Part shown: piece after piece, positions 1 through 8,400 of the stretch | Layout: every line of letters starts with the position of its first letter | Numbering within the stretch: the stretch's first letter is position 1 | Assembly: GCA_964510575.1 (NCBI GenBank) | Contig: CAZECN010000026.1 | Span: 1-37,645, forward strand | Direction: 5' to 3' | Source of the DNA: CALKYB01 sp964510575 | Lineage (GTDB): Bacteria > Bdellovibrionota_C > UBA2361 > SZUA-149 > CALKYB01 | Length of the DNA: 37,645 bases | Translations under genes and position numbers: made by a program | The notes under the pieces: model-generated | Databases searched by the model: none | Seen by the model: the letters and a program-made list of their open reading frames with translations, nothing else | What the model was told of the DNA's origin: nothing

Positions 1-54
1 GCTCCAGCTCCAGCTCCAGCTCCAGCTCCAGCTCCAGCTCCAGCTCCAGCTCCA
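1..54. repeat. GCTCCA hexamer tandem repeat
   Basis: Nine perfect copies of GCTCCA start at the first base of the window and read Ala-Pro in the frame of the lyase gene. The array probably extends to the left, out of view. Because the unit is six bases, changes in copy number would lengthen or shorten the Pro-Ala linker without breaking the frame. Confidence 0.95.
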
Positions 55-1071
55 GGGGCCAACTGTAGAAACGATCTTGTAAACCGCGTCAACACATTAC
101 TTGCGAGCCCAGATCTAGTGGGATACGGCAGAAACACCACTGGTGGTGCCGGAGCTAGTCAAATTACATGGGTAACCAACACCAACGACGGCGGCGCAGG
201 AAGCTTAAGAAACGCTCTATCTGGACCTCGACCACTTTGGATTGCTTTTGATGAAAGTCTAAGAAATCAAACCATAAACGTTGCTTCTAGCCTGCATATC
301 AACGACCCTAATGTAACAATTGACGGAAGGGGAATAAATGGGCCACTAAACATTACTCTAAAAGTAACTGGCGGAACTCATCTCCTATTAGTCTGGAACA
401 GCAACGTCATAATTACCGGAATTCGTTTTGACGGAAATAACTCAGATGCATCTGGACTTATGGTTCGAATTGGAGAGAACTTCTGGTTAGACCACTTGAC
501 CACTACTAACTTCAGAATAGATGACGGATTGGGTATCAGTATGAATTCCCGAACCAATTCGGCGAACCTTGCAACTGTTTCCAACTTTCACACACATAAC
601 ACTAGTAAAGGAATATTGCTTGGAGGAGAACCAAATGTTCATGGACTGAAGCGCTACGTTACTATTCTCAAAAGCCAGTTCTCTGCATTTGAGAGAAACC
701 CCGCCGTTTATCGAGGCTACTATGCTCACGTATATAATAACTATATGCATTCCTTCACCTGGGGAAATAATATTCTTTGTGAAGGCAGATCTGATACTGA
801 GAACAATGTTTACTCAGGTGGAAACAACACACTCAATGCTGGCTTCAATAGGTACTGCGAAGGTACAGTTGACAGCGGCACTGGCATGGCATCCTCGAAT
901 GGAAATAGATTTGAAAACGGTGCTCGACAGACGGGACAAATAGGAACTTCCAAACTTGAGTCCCTTCCCTATAACTATAGACTAATGCCAACCAACGATG
1001 TCGTAGGTTTTGTGACTAGAAACTCTGGTGCAGCCAATGTACCAGGTGTCTGCCAAGCTTGGCCACAGTAA
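1..1071 (+). CDS. Pectate lyase-like secreted protein (PL1 family), 5' end missing
   Basis: The frame is open from base 1 to a TAA at 1069-1071, so the start and any signal peptide lie outside the window. After the Pro-Ala linker comes a right-handed parallel beta-helix of polysaccharide lyase family 1. Visible motifs are NTTGG, GSLRNAL, FDESL, TIDGRG, FWLDHLT (the family's WxDH strand) and FERNP followed by YNNYMHSF; the Arg of RxP is the catalytic base in studied PL1 enzymes. PL1 enzymes cleave pectate by calcium-dependent beta-elimination outside the cytoplasm; the real substrate here is inference. A Cys just after the linker and one near the C-terminus (GVCQAW) have counterparts in the first domain of 15960-18989 and may pair. 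A GTG at 118 is not the start, because similarity to the paralogue begins before it (NTLLASPD against SSLLSSPD). Confidence 0.85.
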   Translation, partial: APAPAPAPAPAPAPAPAPGANCRNDLVNRVNTLLASPDLVGYGRNTTGGAGASQITWVTNTNDGGAGSLRNALSGPRPLWIAFDESLRNQTINVASSLHINDPNVTIDGRGINGPLNITLKVTGGTHLLLVWNSNVIITGIRFDGNNSDASGLMVRIGENFWLDHLTTTNFRIDDGLGISMNSRTNSANLATVSNFHTHNTSKGILLGGEPNVHGLKRYVTILKSQFSAFERNPAVYRGYYAHVYNNYMHSFTWGNNILCEGRSDTENNVYSGGNNTLNAGFNRYCEGTVDSGTGMASSNGNRFENGARQTGQIGTSKLESLPYNYRLMPTNDVVGFVTRNSGAANVPGVCQAWPQ

Positions 1072-1092
1072 GTTCCATATAGGTTTAGAAAT

Positions 1093-1161
1093 AGAGGTCT
1101 CTCAATAATTAATGGAGTACCCCTTACTAATCCCCTATTCATAAGGGGCATAGAGACCTCT
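1093..1161. terminator. Nested inverted repeat, probable terminator of the lyase gene
   Basis: A perfect 10-bp stem (AGAGGTCTCT at 1093-1102 with AGAGACCTCT at 1152-1161) encloses a second 7-bp stem (CCCCTTA at 1120-1126 with TAAGGGG at 1142-1148). It begins 21 bases after the lyase stop. There is no T-run, so intrinsic termination is plausible but not certain. Confidence 0.45.
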
Positions 1162-1336
1162 TAAACTCCTAAGCCAAATACTAGTCGTTCCCTAGCCCGA
1201 GAACATATATAAACAAAAAAGCCATTATTCATGGGCACTTGCTCTCTATTTAGAGCAAATAATCTCTCTATCTCAAAATAAATCGAACTTTTATAGTCCT
1301 TCTAGGTCTTATCCCTGAAAGCAGGAGAAAAGAAGT

Positions 1337-1915
1337 TTGAACAAGCCTTCGAAAATTTGCGATTTAACTGGCATGTCTGATGACGAGCTGGTTAGTCGTG
1401 CCCGTGAGGGAAATCAAGAGGCTTTTGGTGAATTGATTGCCCGCAATCAGGAAATGGTTTTTGCGATGTTAGTTCGAAAAGTGAGAGATAGAGATTTAGC
1501 CTTAGACCTGGCACAAGAAAGTTTTGTCCGAGCCTACAAAGGCCTTGATCGATTCAAAGGAGAGGCGAAGTTTAGCTCTTGGCTAGTTCGCATTGCTCTA
1601 AACCGAGCGACCTCTCATTTTAGCTCAAAGCAGCATAAAGATTCTTCTCGACAAATAAAAGACTCTGAACGCTTTTTTGAGTCCCTTGAGACTCCCGATT
1701 CAGGAAGCCAAGAACTTGAATTCAAAAGTAAGATCCTCTGGCAAGGGGTAGAAAAGCTAGATTCTATTTACTCTCAGGTATTGTTTCTTCGTGTAGTAGA
1801 GAACAAGACTTATCGGGAAATATCTGAAATTCTCGAAATTCCTATTGGCACCGTAAAATCCAGAATGAATACAGGCATTAACGCTTTGAGAAAAAGCTTG
1901 GGAGGTAAGGTGTAA
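1337..1915 (+). CDS. ECF-family RNA polymerase sigma factor
   Basis: This 192-residue protein has the two-domain plan of ECF (sigma-70 group 4) factors. Region 2 lies at about residues 26-92, with DLALDLAQESFVRAYKGLDRFKG (in part, 54-75) as the -10 recognition helix and FSSWLVRIALNRA after it. Region 4 lies at about 133-187, with the helix-turn-helix YREISEILEIPIGTVKSRM (159-177). It would direct RNA polymerase to a small set of promoters. The TTG start is chosen because AGGAG at 1323-1327 sits nine bases upstream; an in-frame ATG at 1373 would give a typical ECF N-terminus but has no ribosome site. The stop overlaps the start of the next gene (TAATG at 1913-1917), which implies translational coupling with the likely anti-sigma partner. 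Confidence 0.92.
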   Translation: MNKPSKICDLTGMSDDELVSRAREGNQEAFGELIARNQEMVFAMLVRKVRDRDLALDLAQESFVRAYKGLDRFKGEAKFSSWLVRIALNRATSHFSSKQHKDSSRQIKDSERFFESLETPDSGSQELEFKSKILWQGVEKLDSIYSQVLFLRVVENKTYREISEILEIPIGTVKSRMNTGINALRKSLGGKV

Positions 1916-4185
1916 TGAAAAGCATTGTTGAACAATACGAGCCCTGGTTTCTAGACTATCTTGAAGGCTGCCTTGAAGAATCTAAAAAAGCTGAGCTTGA
2001 GCAAGCTTTAGCTGAAAGCTCCGAGCTCGAGAGAGCTTATCAGGAATTTGTTCATCTTTTTGAAGTGATGAGTAGTGATTGCGCTGAAGCTTTCGAGCTT
2101 CCTGCTGATTTTAAGCAGGGAGTTTTGGAAAAGCTTCCGGTGCAGGTTAATAATAAGGGAAGTAAGATGAAAAAAGAAAAAAAAGGTTTTAGTATGTTCA
2201 GTGACTGGTCTGCAAACCGGGTGCTGCAGGTTGCAACTACTTGTTGCTTCGTTTTTTTGTTGGGTATCACAATAATCACCTTTATGGATCGAGAGAGTGT
2301 GGATACTTTTCAAACTGTTAGTTCTTCAGTTGCCGGAATTGATTCAGACGATGAGTCGGCAGCAGTGACTGAAATACCTGCTACCAAAGAGTTATTACAA
2401 GTAACTTCTCTTCCAACTAAGGAAGTTAAAAAAGAAGTAGCTTCTAGCAAACCGGCTGCAAGGAGAATGGAGAAAGGAACAGCTCCTCAGACAAACTCTT
2501 TAAGTGATCAGTTTGCTGGCGCTTCACTGGACCAACTCCAAAGCGCCTCCTCCCCTGCTGTTTTTAAGAAGAGAAAACAGAATAGAGTAAAAGCTAAAAG
2601 CAGCAAATCTCGTAAGAACTTAGGCGCAGGCAGTGTCGGCCAACAAAAAATGGTGCTAACGGTAGAAAGGGAATCCGTATTCCCACCTGCTCCACCGTCT
2701 AGGAGAATTCCTCGCCCTGAGCCAATTCCTGCCCCTGAACCTTTGAGGGAAGGATATGACCAGATAGTTGAGAATGTCCTGACTCTATCTAAAGAGGACC
2801 CGCTGTCTACATTTTCAATTGATGTTGATACAGCCTCTTACAGTAATTTGCGTAGGGTCATCCAGAGAAACTCTCTTCCTCAGCCAAACGCTATTAGATT
2901 AGAAGAAATGGTTAATTACTTTAAGTACGACTACCCAGTACCTGAAGATAAAACTCAACCATTCTCAATCAATACTGAGCTGTCGACTGTTCCTTGGAAC
3001 AGCGAACGTCAGCTACTAAGAATTGGACTAAAAGGTTATGAGCTACCAAAGAACGGTCAGCAGCCCAGTAATCTGGTTTTCTTAGTGGATGTATCTGGTT
3101 CGATGCAGGGTCCAAATAAGCTGGAGCTACTCAAGCGCTCATTAAAGCTGATGGTATCTGAGCTAAGAAACAACGACAGGATTGCTCTTGTTGCCTATGC
3201 CGGCTCTTCCTCAATCATTCTTGACTCAACCTCTACTGAGAATAAGAACAAGATTTATTCAGCTATTGATCGCCTGAAATCTGGAGGGTCCACTGCAGGG
3301 GGGGCTGGAATACGCATGGCCTACGACACCGCCAAGCGCAACTTCCTAAAAGAGGGCAACAACAGAGTAATTCTTGCCACGGATGGTGACTTCAACGTTG
3401 GAGTCTCCAGCCATCAAGAACTAGTTAGCTTGGTAGAGAAAGAGCGCGAAAGTGGAGTCTTCCTCTCCGTCTTAGGCTTTGGAACCGGGAACTACCAGGA
3501 CGGGAAAATGGAACAGCTATCTAACCATGGAAATGGGAACTACTTTTATATTGATTCCATGCTCGAAGCTAAGAAAGTTCTTCTTCAAGACTTGACTGGA
3601 ACTCTTTTTGCGATTGCTAAAGATGTAAAGATTCAGGTGGAGTTTAATCCTGCAAGAGTTAAGGCCTTCAGACTGGTTGGGTACGAAAACAGAAAGCTTG
3701 CACACAAAGACTTCAGTAATGATCTTAAGGATGCTGGAGAACTTGGGGCTGGTCACACAGTAACGGCTCTTTATGAAATAGTACCTACTGATTCAAAGGA
3801 AAATCTTGCTGAGACTCCAACTCTAAAGTACGGAACCAAAATAGAAAAAGACGAGCCAGTAGCTACAACTTCGGGTTTCGCTAACGAAGTAGCCACTGTA
3901 AAGCTTCGATATAAGCTTCCTAAGGAAGATAAGTCCAAATTACTTGAGAGAACGGTTAAAACTTCAGATTTCAAGCGATTTTCTGAAACAGGAAATGACT
4001 TTAAGTTTCAAACTGCTGTGGCGGAGTTTGCGCTCTTACTTAGAAATTCCGTGGCTAAAGGTAAAAGTAGGTTTGAAGCCGTGCTTGAAAGAGCTAAGGC
4101 TTCGAAAGGAGTTGACGAGTTTGGCTACCGAGCTGATTTTATCAAATTAGCTGAGTCTGCCCAGCTTCTCTCAAAAACCAGATAG
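1915..4185 (+). CDS. Anti-sigma-like membrane protein fused to a YfbK-type von Willebrand factor A domain
   Basis: The 756-residue protein begins with a short cytosolic segment (FLDYLEGCLEESKKAELEQAL, in part, about 12-31) like the N-termini of membrane anti-sigma factors, without the HxxxCxxC zinc motif. One membrane span follows at about 103-124, then a long low-complexity linker rich in Ser, Lys, Pro and Arg (about 130-280). The rest matches the YfbK architecture: an N-terminal VWF-associated segment from about 278 (LSTFSIDVDTASYSNLRR), a VWA domain from about 386 with an intact MIDAS (DVSGSM, D392, S394, S396, and DGDFN), and a DUF3520-like C-terminus. GGAGGT at 1901-1906 is its ribosome site, inside the sigma gene. 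It probably holds the sigma factor at the membrane while the metal-binding VWA domain senses a periplasmic partner; that role is inference from the fusion and operon. Confidence 0.85.
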   Translation: MKSIVEQYEPWFLDYLEGCLEESKKAELEQALAESSELERAYQEFVHLFEVMSSDCAEAFELPADFKQGVLEKLPVQVNNKGSKMKKEKKGFSMFSDWSANRVLQVATTCCFVFLLGITIITFMDRESVDTFQTVSSSVAGIDSDDESAAVTEIPATKELLQVTSLPTKEVKKEVASSKPAARRMEKGTAPQTNSLSDQFAGASLDQLQSASSPAVFKKRKQNRVKAKSSKSRKNLGAGSVGQQKMVLTVERESVFPPAPPSRRIPRPEPIPAPEPLREGYDQIVENVLTLSKEDPLSTFSIDVDTASYSNLRRVIQRNSLPQPNAIRLEEMVNYFKYDYPVPEDKTQPFSINTELSTVPWNSERQLLRIGLKGYELPKNGQQPSNLVFLVDVSGSMQGPNKLELLKRSLKLMVSELRNNDRIALVAYAGSSSIILDSTSTENKNKIYSAIDRLKSGGSTAGGAGIRMAYDTAKRNFLKEGNNRVILATDGDFNVGVSSHQELVSLVEKERESGVFLSVLGFGTGNYQDGKMEQLSNHGNGNYFYIDSMLEAKKVLLQDLTGTLFAIAKDVKIQVEFNPARVKAFRLVGYENRKLAHKDFSNDLKDAGELGAGHTVTALYEIVPTDSKENLAETPTLKYGTKIEKDEPVATTSGFANEVATVKLRYKLPKEDKSKLLERTVKTSDFKRFSETGNDFKFQTAVAEFALLLRNSVAKGKSRFEAVLERAKASKGVDEFGYRADFIKLAESAQLLSKTR

Positions 4186-4202
4186 TGGTTGCTATCAGAA
4201 CT

Positions 4203-4236
4203 CTAGAAGAGCCCATCCAGGGCTCTTCTAGTTTCC
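4203..4236. terminator. Intrinsic terminator between convergent genes
   Basis: A perfect 12-bp stem (CTAGAAGAGCCC at 4203-4214 with its complement at 4220-4231) closes a five-base loop and is followed by TTTCCTT. It starts 18 bases after the VWA gene stop and lies just beyond the 3' end of the minus-strand DUF2490 gene, so it may serve both directions. Confidence 0.85.
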
Positions 4237-4240
4237 TTAA

Positions 4241-4909
4241 TTAAAATGGAACAGAAAAAGCTAAAGAAAAATTATGGTTATCTAGATTACTTCTGCTTTG
4301 GCGGTTTATAGTATTAAACAAATAACCCGCTTCAAGCTTTAAATTACCTCCACTTTTCCAACCAATTCCTAGATGCGTCCGATTTTGATCAAAACCAGTC
4401 ACAGCTCCAAAATCAGTATCGTTCAGAGCAAAGAAAGTTTCATTCCACAAAGAACTATATAAGCTCTCCGCAAGAGGATAAGTCCACTTGAAATTTTGCC
4501 GTATTCTAAAACCTGTATTACCCCCAGATCTAAAGAATCGACTCTCGAACCTAGTTCGACCAGAAAAGCAACCAGCCTTACCACTATGAATCTTGTAAGT
4601 TGCCTGCTGCCAAAAACGATTGTCTGTTGCGTTAGCACGACCACTGCCTTGACTTACTATCCATGCATAGCCAGCCCACAGTAATATGCTATCGTTAACT
4701 TTGTAGCCCAGCCCGGGGCGAACAATAGAAACCCCTAACCTGCTTACATCCTCGGAAAAACGAGTGTGACCGTCGAACCATAGAAGAAGCGGACTATCTT
4801 TGGAGACTCGCCCATTGGTTGAAAACGAAGTCCATAGCTGACTATCTTGAGCTAGGCATTACTTAGAGCATAAAATAATAAAAAGAAGAGATAGCACGTA
4901 ATTTTTCAA
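4241..4909 (-). pseudogene. DUF2490-type outer-membrane protein gene with one stop codon in the signal peptide
   Basis: Read from a TTG at 4909 (TAAGG seven bases upstream), the frame gives MKNYVLSLLFIILCSK, then a TAA at 4861-4859, then CLAQDSQLW and an uninterrupted product of about 205 codons ending in FSVPF with a stop at 4243-4241. The body matches DUF2490 proteins: SQLWTSFS near the mature N-terminus, GPGLGYK-like and LLWAGYAW strands, FRIRQNFKW, GFDQNRTHLGIGWK, LEAGYLFNTINR and NHNFSLAFSVPF at the end. The family is predicted to form an outer-membrane beta-barrel. No start codon with a ribosome site lies soon after the stop. It may be a very recent pseudogene, a strain polymorphism, a sequence error, or a case of readthrough. 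It follows the leader RNA at 4999-5127. Confidence 0.75.
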
Positions 4910-4976
4910 TCTGAACCTTACAGTTTAGTGCAATAAAACTAGTAAGATTTAAGTAACCAATCTTCAAGTAAAGCAC

Positions 4977-5000
4977 AAAAAACCCCTCCCGAAGGAGGGG
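4977..5000 (-). terminator. Intrinsic terminator at the end of the leader RNA (minus strand)
   Basis: On the minus strand a 7-bp G+C-rich stem (CCCCTCC with GGAGGGG, plus-strand 4994-5000 and 4983-4989) with a four-base loop is followed by six T residues (plus-strand 4977-4982). It sits about 67 bases before the DUF2490 start and overlaps the closing stem of the leader RNA by two bases. Confidence 0.85.
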
Positions 5001-5127
5001 CCATGGGCAATATTAGGCATTCGAGGGTTAGTGTCTTGCTCCCCTTCGATTGGGTCCGCGCTGCTCAGTGGCAGGTGACGACAAAGCAAGAATTAGGTTT
5101 CACTATTTATTACGTGAGCCCATGACC
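4999..5127 (-). ncRNA. Structured leader RNA or riboswitch-like element of unknown class
   Basis: On the minus strand the ends pair in a 10-bp closing stem (plus-strand 4999-5008 with 5118-5127, one G-U or A-C position). Inside, TCTTGCT pairs with AGCAAGA and TAGTG with CACTA, giving a coaxial inner helix; CTGC/GCAG can form a small apical hairpin. A strong intrinsic terminator follows at once, and the DUF2490 gene follows that. This is the layout of a transcription-attenuating leader or of a small terminated RNA. The sequence does not match a class I can name: the SRP GGAA-loop core, tmRNA ends, RNase P core and a cobalamin B12 box are all absent. The 5' boundary and promoter are not defined. 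Confidence 0.45.
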
Positions 5128-5404
5128 AAGGTTACTAGGTTCTGAAAATATTTATGAAAGTATTAGAAATAGAAATATTCGGGCCATTCCGTGGCTTAGT
5201 GAGTTCTCCACAATATTAGTCAAAACTCTAGGCTAAAAACTTCTGAGCCCTAAGTAGCTGCTTTTACTTACTATTTTAGTTTTTCTTTTGTAACTTTAGC
5301 TGCATAGGATCATCATAATAAGAGTGGGCTAACAGAAACTTCTCTCAAACAAGGTAAAAATAGCTCCTTCGTTTTTCCAGGTGTTAAGAATAGGGTTTTA
5401 GATA

Positions 5405-8400
5405 ATGACTAGATTTTTATTTTCTCTTACAGCAGTTGCGGTTTTTATTTTTTCTCAAGGAATTACAGAAGCCCAAAGCAACTCCTCCCTACTACAAAAC
5501 CAGATATCAATGCCTCGGGATGCCTACCCCACGAGTAATCCCCAATTACCACCATTTTGCCAATGGGTGCCAATGCCTGGAATGGAAGGTAAGATGGAAG
5601 TTAAAAGAATTACCAATGGGCAGCCCGCCTCAGCGTCAGGTAATTGGCACAACTACTCCAGACGACCAGCTTTTAGCGTAGACAACAAGTATTACGTTCT
5701 TAACGATAGAGTCCTAACAGCATCTGATTGTTCTTTGGTCAGAAGAACGCCACTTAGTAACGAAAATGTTGCTAGCTCTACTAACCCAGATCTAATTTAC
5801 GGTTTGAGTGGAAATCGATTCATTCGCTACAATATTTCATCAGGAAGCCAGACTACTCTTTATACAGCTCCTTCAGGCGGTGACGTTACTTTCGGTAACT
5901 GGGAGGGGCAGCTTTCAGCAGATGATAGAAGAGTGGTGCTGGCTTGGGGACAAAATAACAATAAGACTCTTTCCGTATTAGATATACCTAGTGCTCAGAT
6001 TGTAGGCCAAGTTCAAACAGGAAATTATTTTTCAAACTACAACTCAGCTGACATCTCTCCACTTGGCAACTTTTTTTCAGTCACAAAAGATGACAGAAGT
6101 GTTGCAATATTCCGCGCGGATGGAAGTTTCGTTAGAACACTAGCTCTCACTTCTGCGTCCGTGGGCAATCACAATGACTGGGTCCTTGGAGAAAACAATG
6201 CGGAGATACTGGCAGGATCAACATCTGATTTTGGTCTATACAACGCTACTACAAATACAGTATCTCAAGCAGACGTAATCAACAATTCAACAATAAGATT
6301 CGCAACTGGCCACACATCCGGTGTTGCCTTTGGACGCCCAGGTTGGGTCTACCATAGCAATGATGTTTGGGCTTCTACCCCTGCTCTCTTTGCCTTTAAA
6401 GTAGCAGGAGGGCAAACCCAAGTTGAGTTTTGGGGCTGGCACTATTCACATCTTGGCGGTTTTCCAAATAACCAAGTCCCTGCCTATAGGGCACATGCCA
6501 TGATCTCCCCAAGCTTCGATGGCTCTCAAATTATGTTCAATTCTAACTGGGGGAATGACAATGGCCCTATCTATTCAATAGTTGCCCGACCCGTTAACGC
6601 AGTAACTAGAACTCCACTTCCTGTTAGTCCTCCCGCTGTCAGTCCCTCACCTTCTGTCCCAGAAGAGAACGAAACCAATACAGCTGAGGTTAAGGTCAAT
6701 CCTGAGAACCCTAATCTAAGTAGATTTTGGCTAAGAAGCTCAACTCCGGAAGATATTACTGAGAACACGGCTACTATCAGTTTCACGCTATCAAAAGTTG
6801 GAAAGGCTCAGCTCGAATACGGCGCCAGCATGGAATTTGGCGAACTCGGTTTGAAAGAAAACTCCCTGACCTATTCCACACATAAGCAAACTCTTTCTGA
6901 TCTTGAACCTGGTACAGTATATTACTACCGAGTTATTGCTGAAAGCAGCGCAGGACAAAAGCTCACTTCAAGAACGCTTAGCTTTAAAACAGCTGGGGTT
7001 GCAACTAGTGCACCAAAAAATGAAATTATCAATTTTGATGGTGAAGTTAATGTTAGTTCGGCATGGAAAGAGGGAAAGTATGCCTATGTGATAAAGCAAG
7101 ATTTTGGCATTACCTCTGACTCAACTAGTAACTCTAGAATTTCAACACTTCGTATCTTTGAGGATGGTCTAGAATTAGCAACTGCCCACACGCCACATCA
7201 AACAATTAGAGACTTTGGAGAAGGACGGTTCAGTCATTGGGAAAAAAATCTATACTTTTCAGCCTCTGACAATTCTGACCCAAGAACTAATGGCAAAAAG
7301 TATACGTTTCTTCGCAATTCAACCGCTATTATTCCTCCACCAGCCAATAATGCTCAAAAAACAGCCAGCCCTAGTTATGATGGGGAAATCAATGTCAGTT
7401 CTGCCTGGAAAGAGGGGCGGCATGGCTATGTGGTAAAACAAGATTTTGGCACCCTCTCCGATTCAAGTAGCAATTCTTCAGCCTCAACTCTTCGAATTTT
7501 TGAAAATGGTGTAGAAATGGGACCTGCTCATTCGGCACACATATCAGTCAGATTCACAGGTAACGGGCGGTTCAGTCATTGGGGTAACAATCTATACTTT
7601 TCAGCCTCTGACAATTCTGACCCAACAACCAATGGAAGGAAATATACATTCCTTCGAAACTCAGCGACTTCAACTGCTAACAACAATCAAGTCGTCAATT
7701 TAAGTCCAGCTACTCCAGCTCAAACTACTTCATCACGACCCACACCTCTGCCTACTCCTTCCTCATCGGAAAACTGCTCTCCATTTCCTAGAGTTCAAAC
7801 TAGAGACACGCCGGTTAACGCAAATCTCTTTGGCGCAGTTCCTAGAATCAACGGTCGGCTACCAGCTGAAATGCCAATCGGAGTTCCTTTTGATGGACCA
7901 GTGCCAGGCACTGAGTATATCCGCATTAGCTCAGAAAGTGGTAACGGCACTCACTACTATTCCACAGTTCAAGCCTGGAATGCTGACATGACTAAAGTAA
8001 TGATTGGAAATGGAGTAGTTGATGAAAACAGACTTCTTGACGCTACTAATAACTACTCTTTGCTGCCAATGAGAGTAAATCTAAACTCCGACAGAGTATG
8101 GTCAAACATAGACCCTGACATTGTCTATGGAATCTCTGGCAATGCACTATATAAGTTAAACGTATCGACCGGCCAAAGAGAGGAAATTTACAGACGTCCG
8201 AATGGTGCAACAATAGCGCTTAGAGGTAAAGCTGCCATTCCCAATGATGACTCAAAACTACTACTTTATGTTCCAGACGATAATCGTCTTGTCTCTATCG
8301 ATCTAGCTTCAAATAGAGTACCACGACCTGTTTTGGGAGAGCTAAATTTTACTCCCTACGGCGACCTAAGATCAGGTGGCATGTTTCTTAATTTCGACCA

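Noticed and set aside
118..1071. A complete gene starting at GTG 118
   Set aside because: The frame is open from base 1, and similarity to the paralogous domain begins upstream of 118.
4999..5127. Identity as SRP RNA, 6S RNA, or a cobalamin or glycine riboswitch
   Set aside because: Short fragments such as CAGGTGACGACAAAGC (plus strand), GCCACTGA and CGAAGGGGAGC (minus strand) recall parts of these RNAs, but the SRP GGAA loop, the 6S central bubble plan, the B12 box and the glycine CTCAGG core are absent or in the wrong order.
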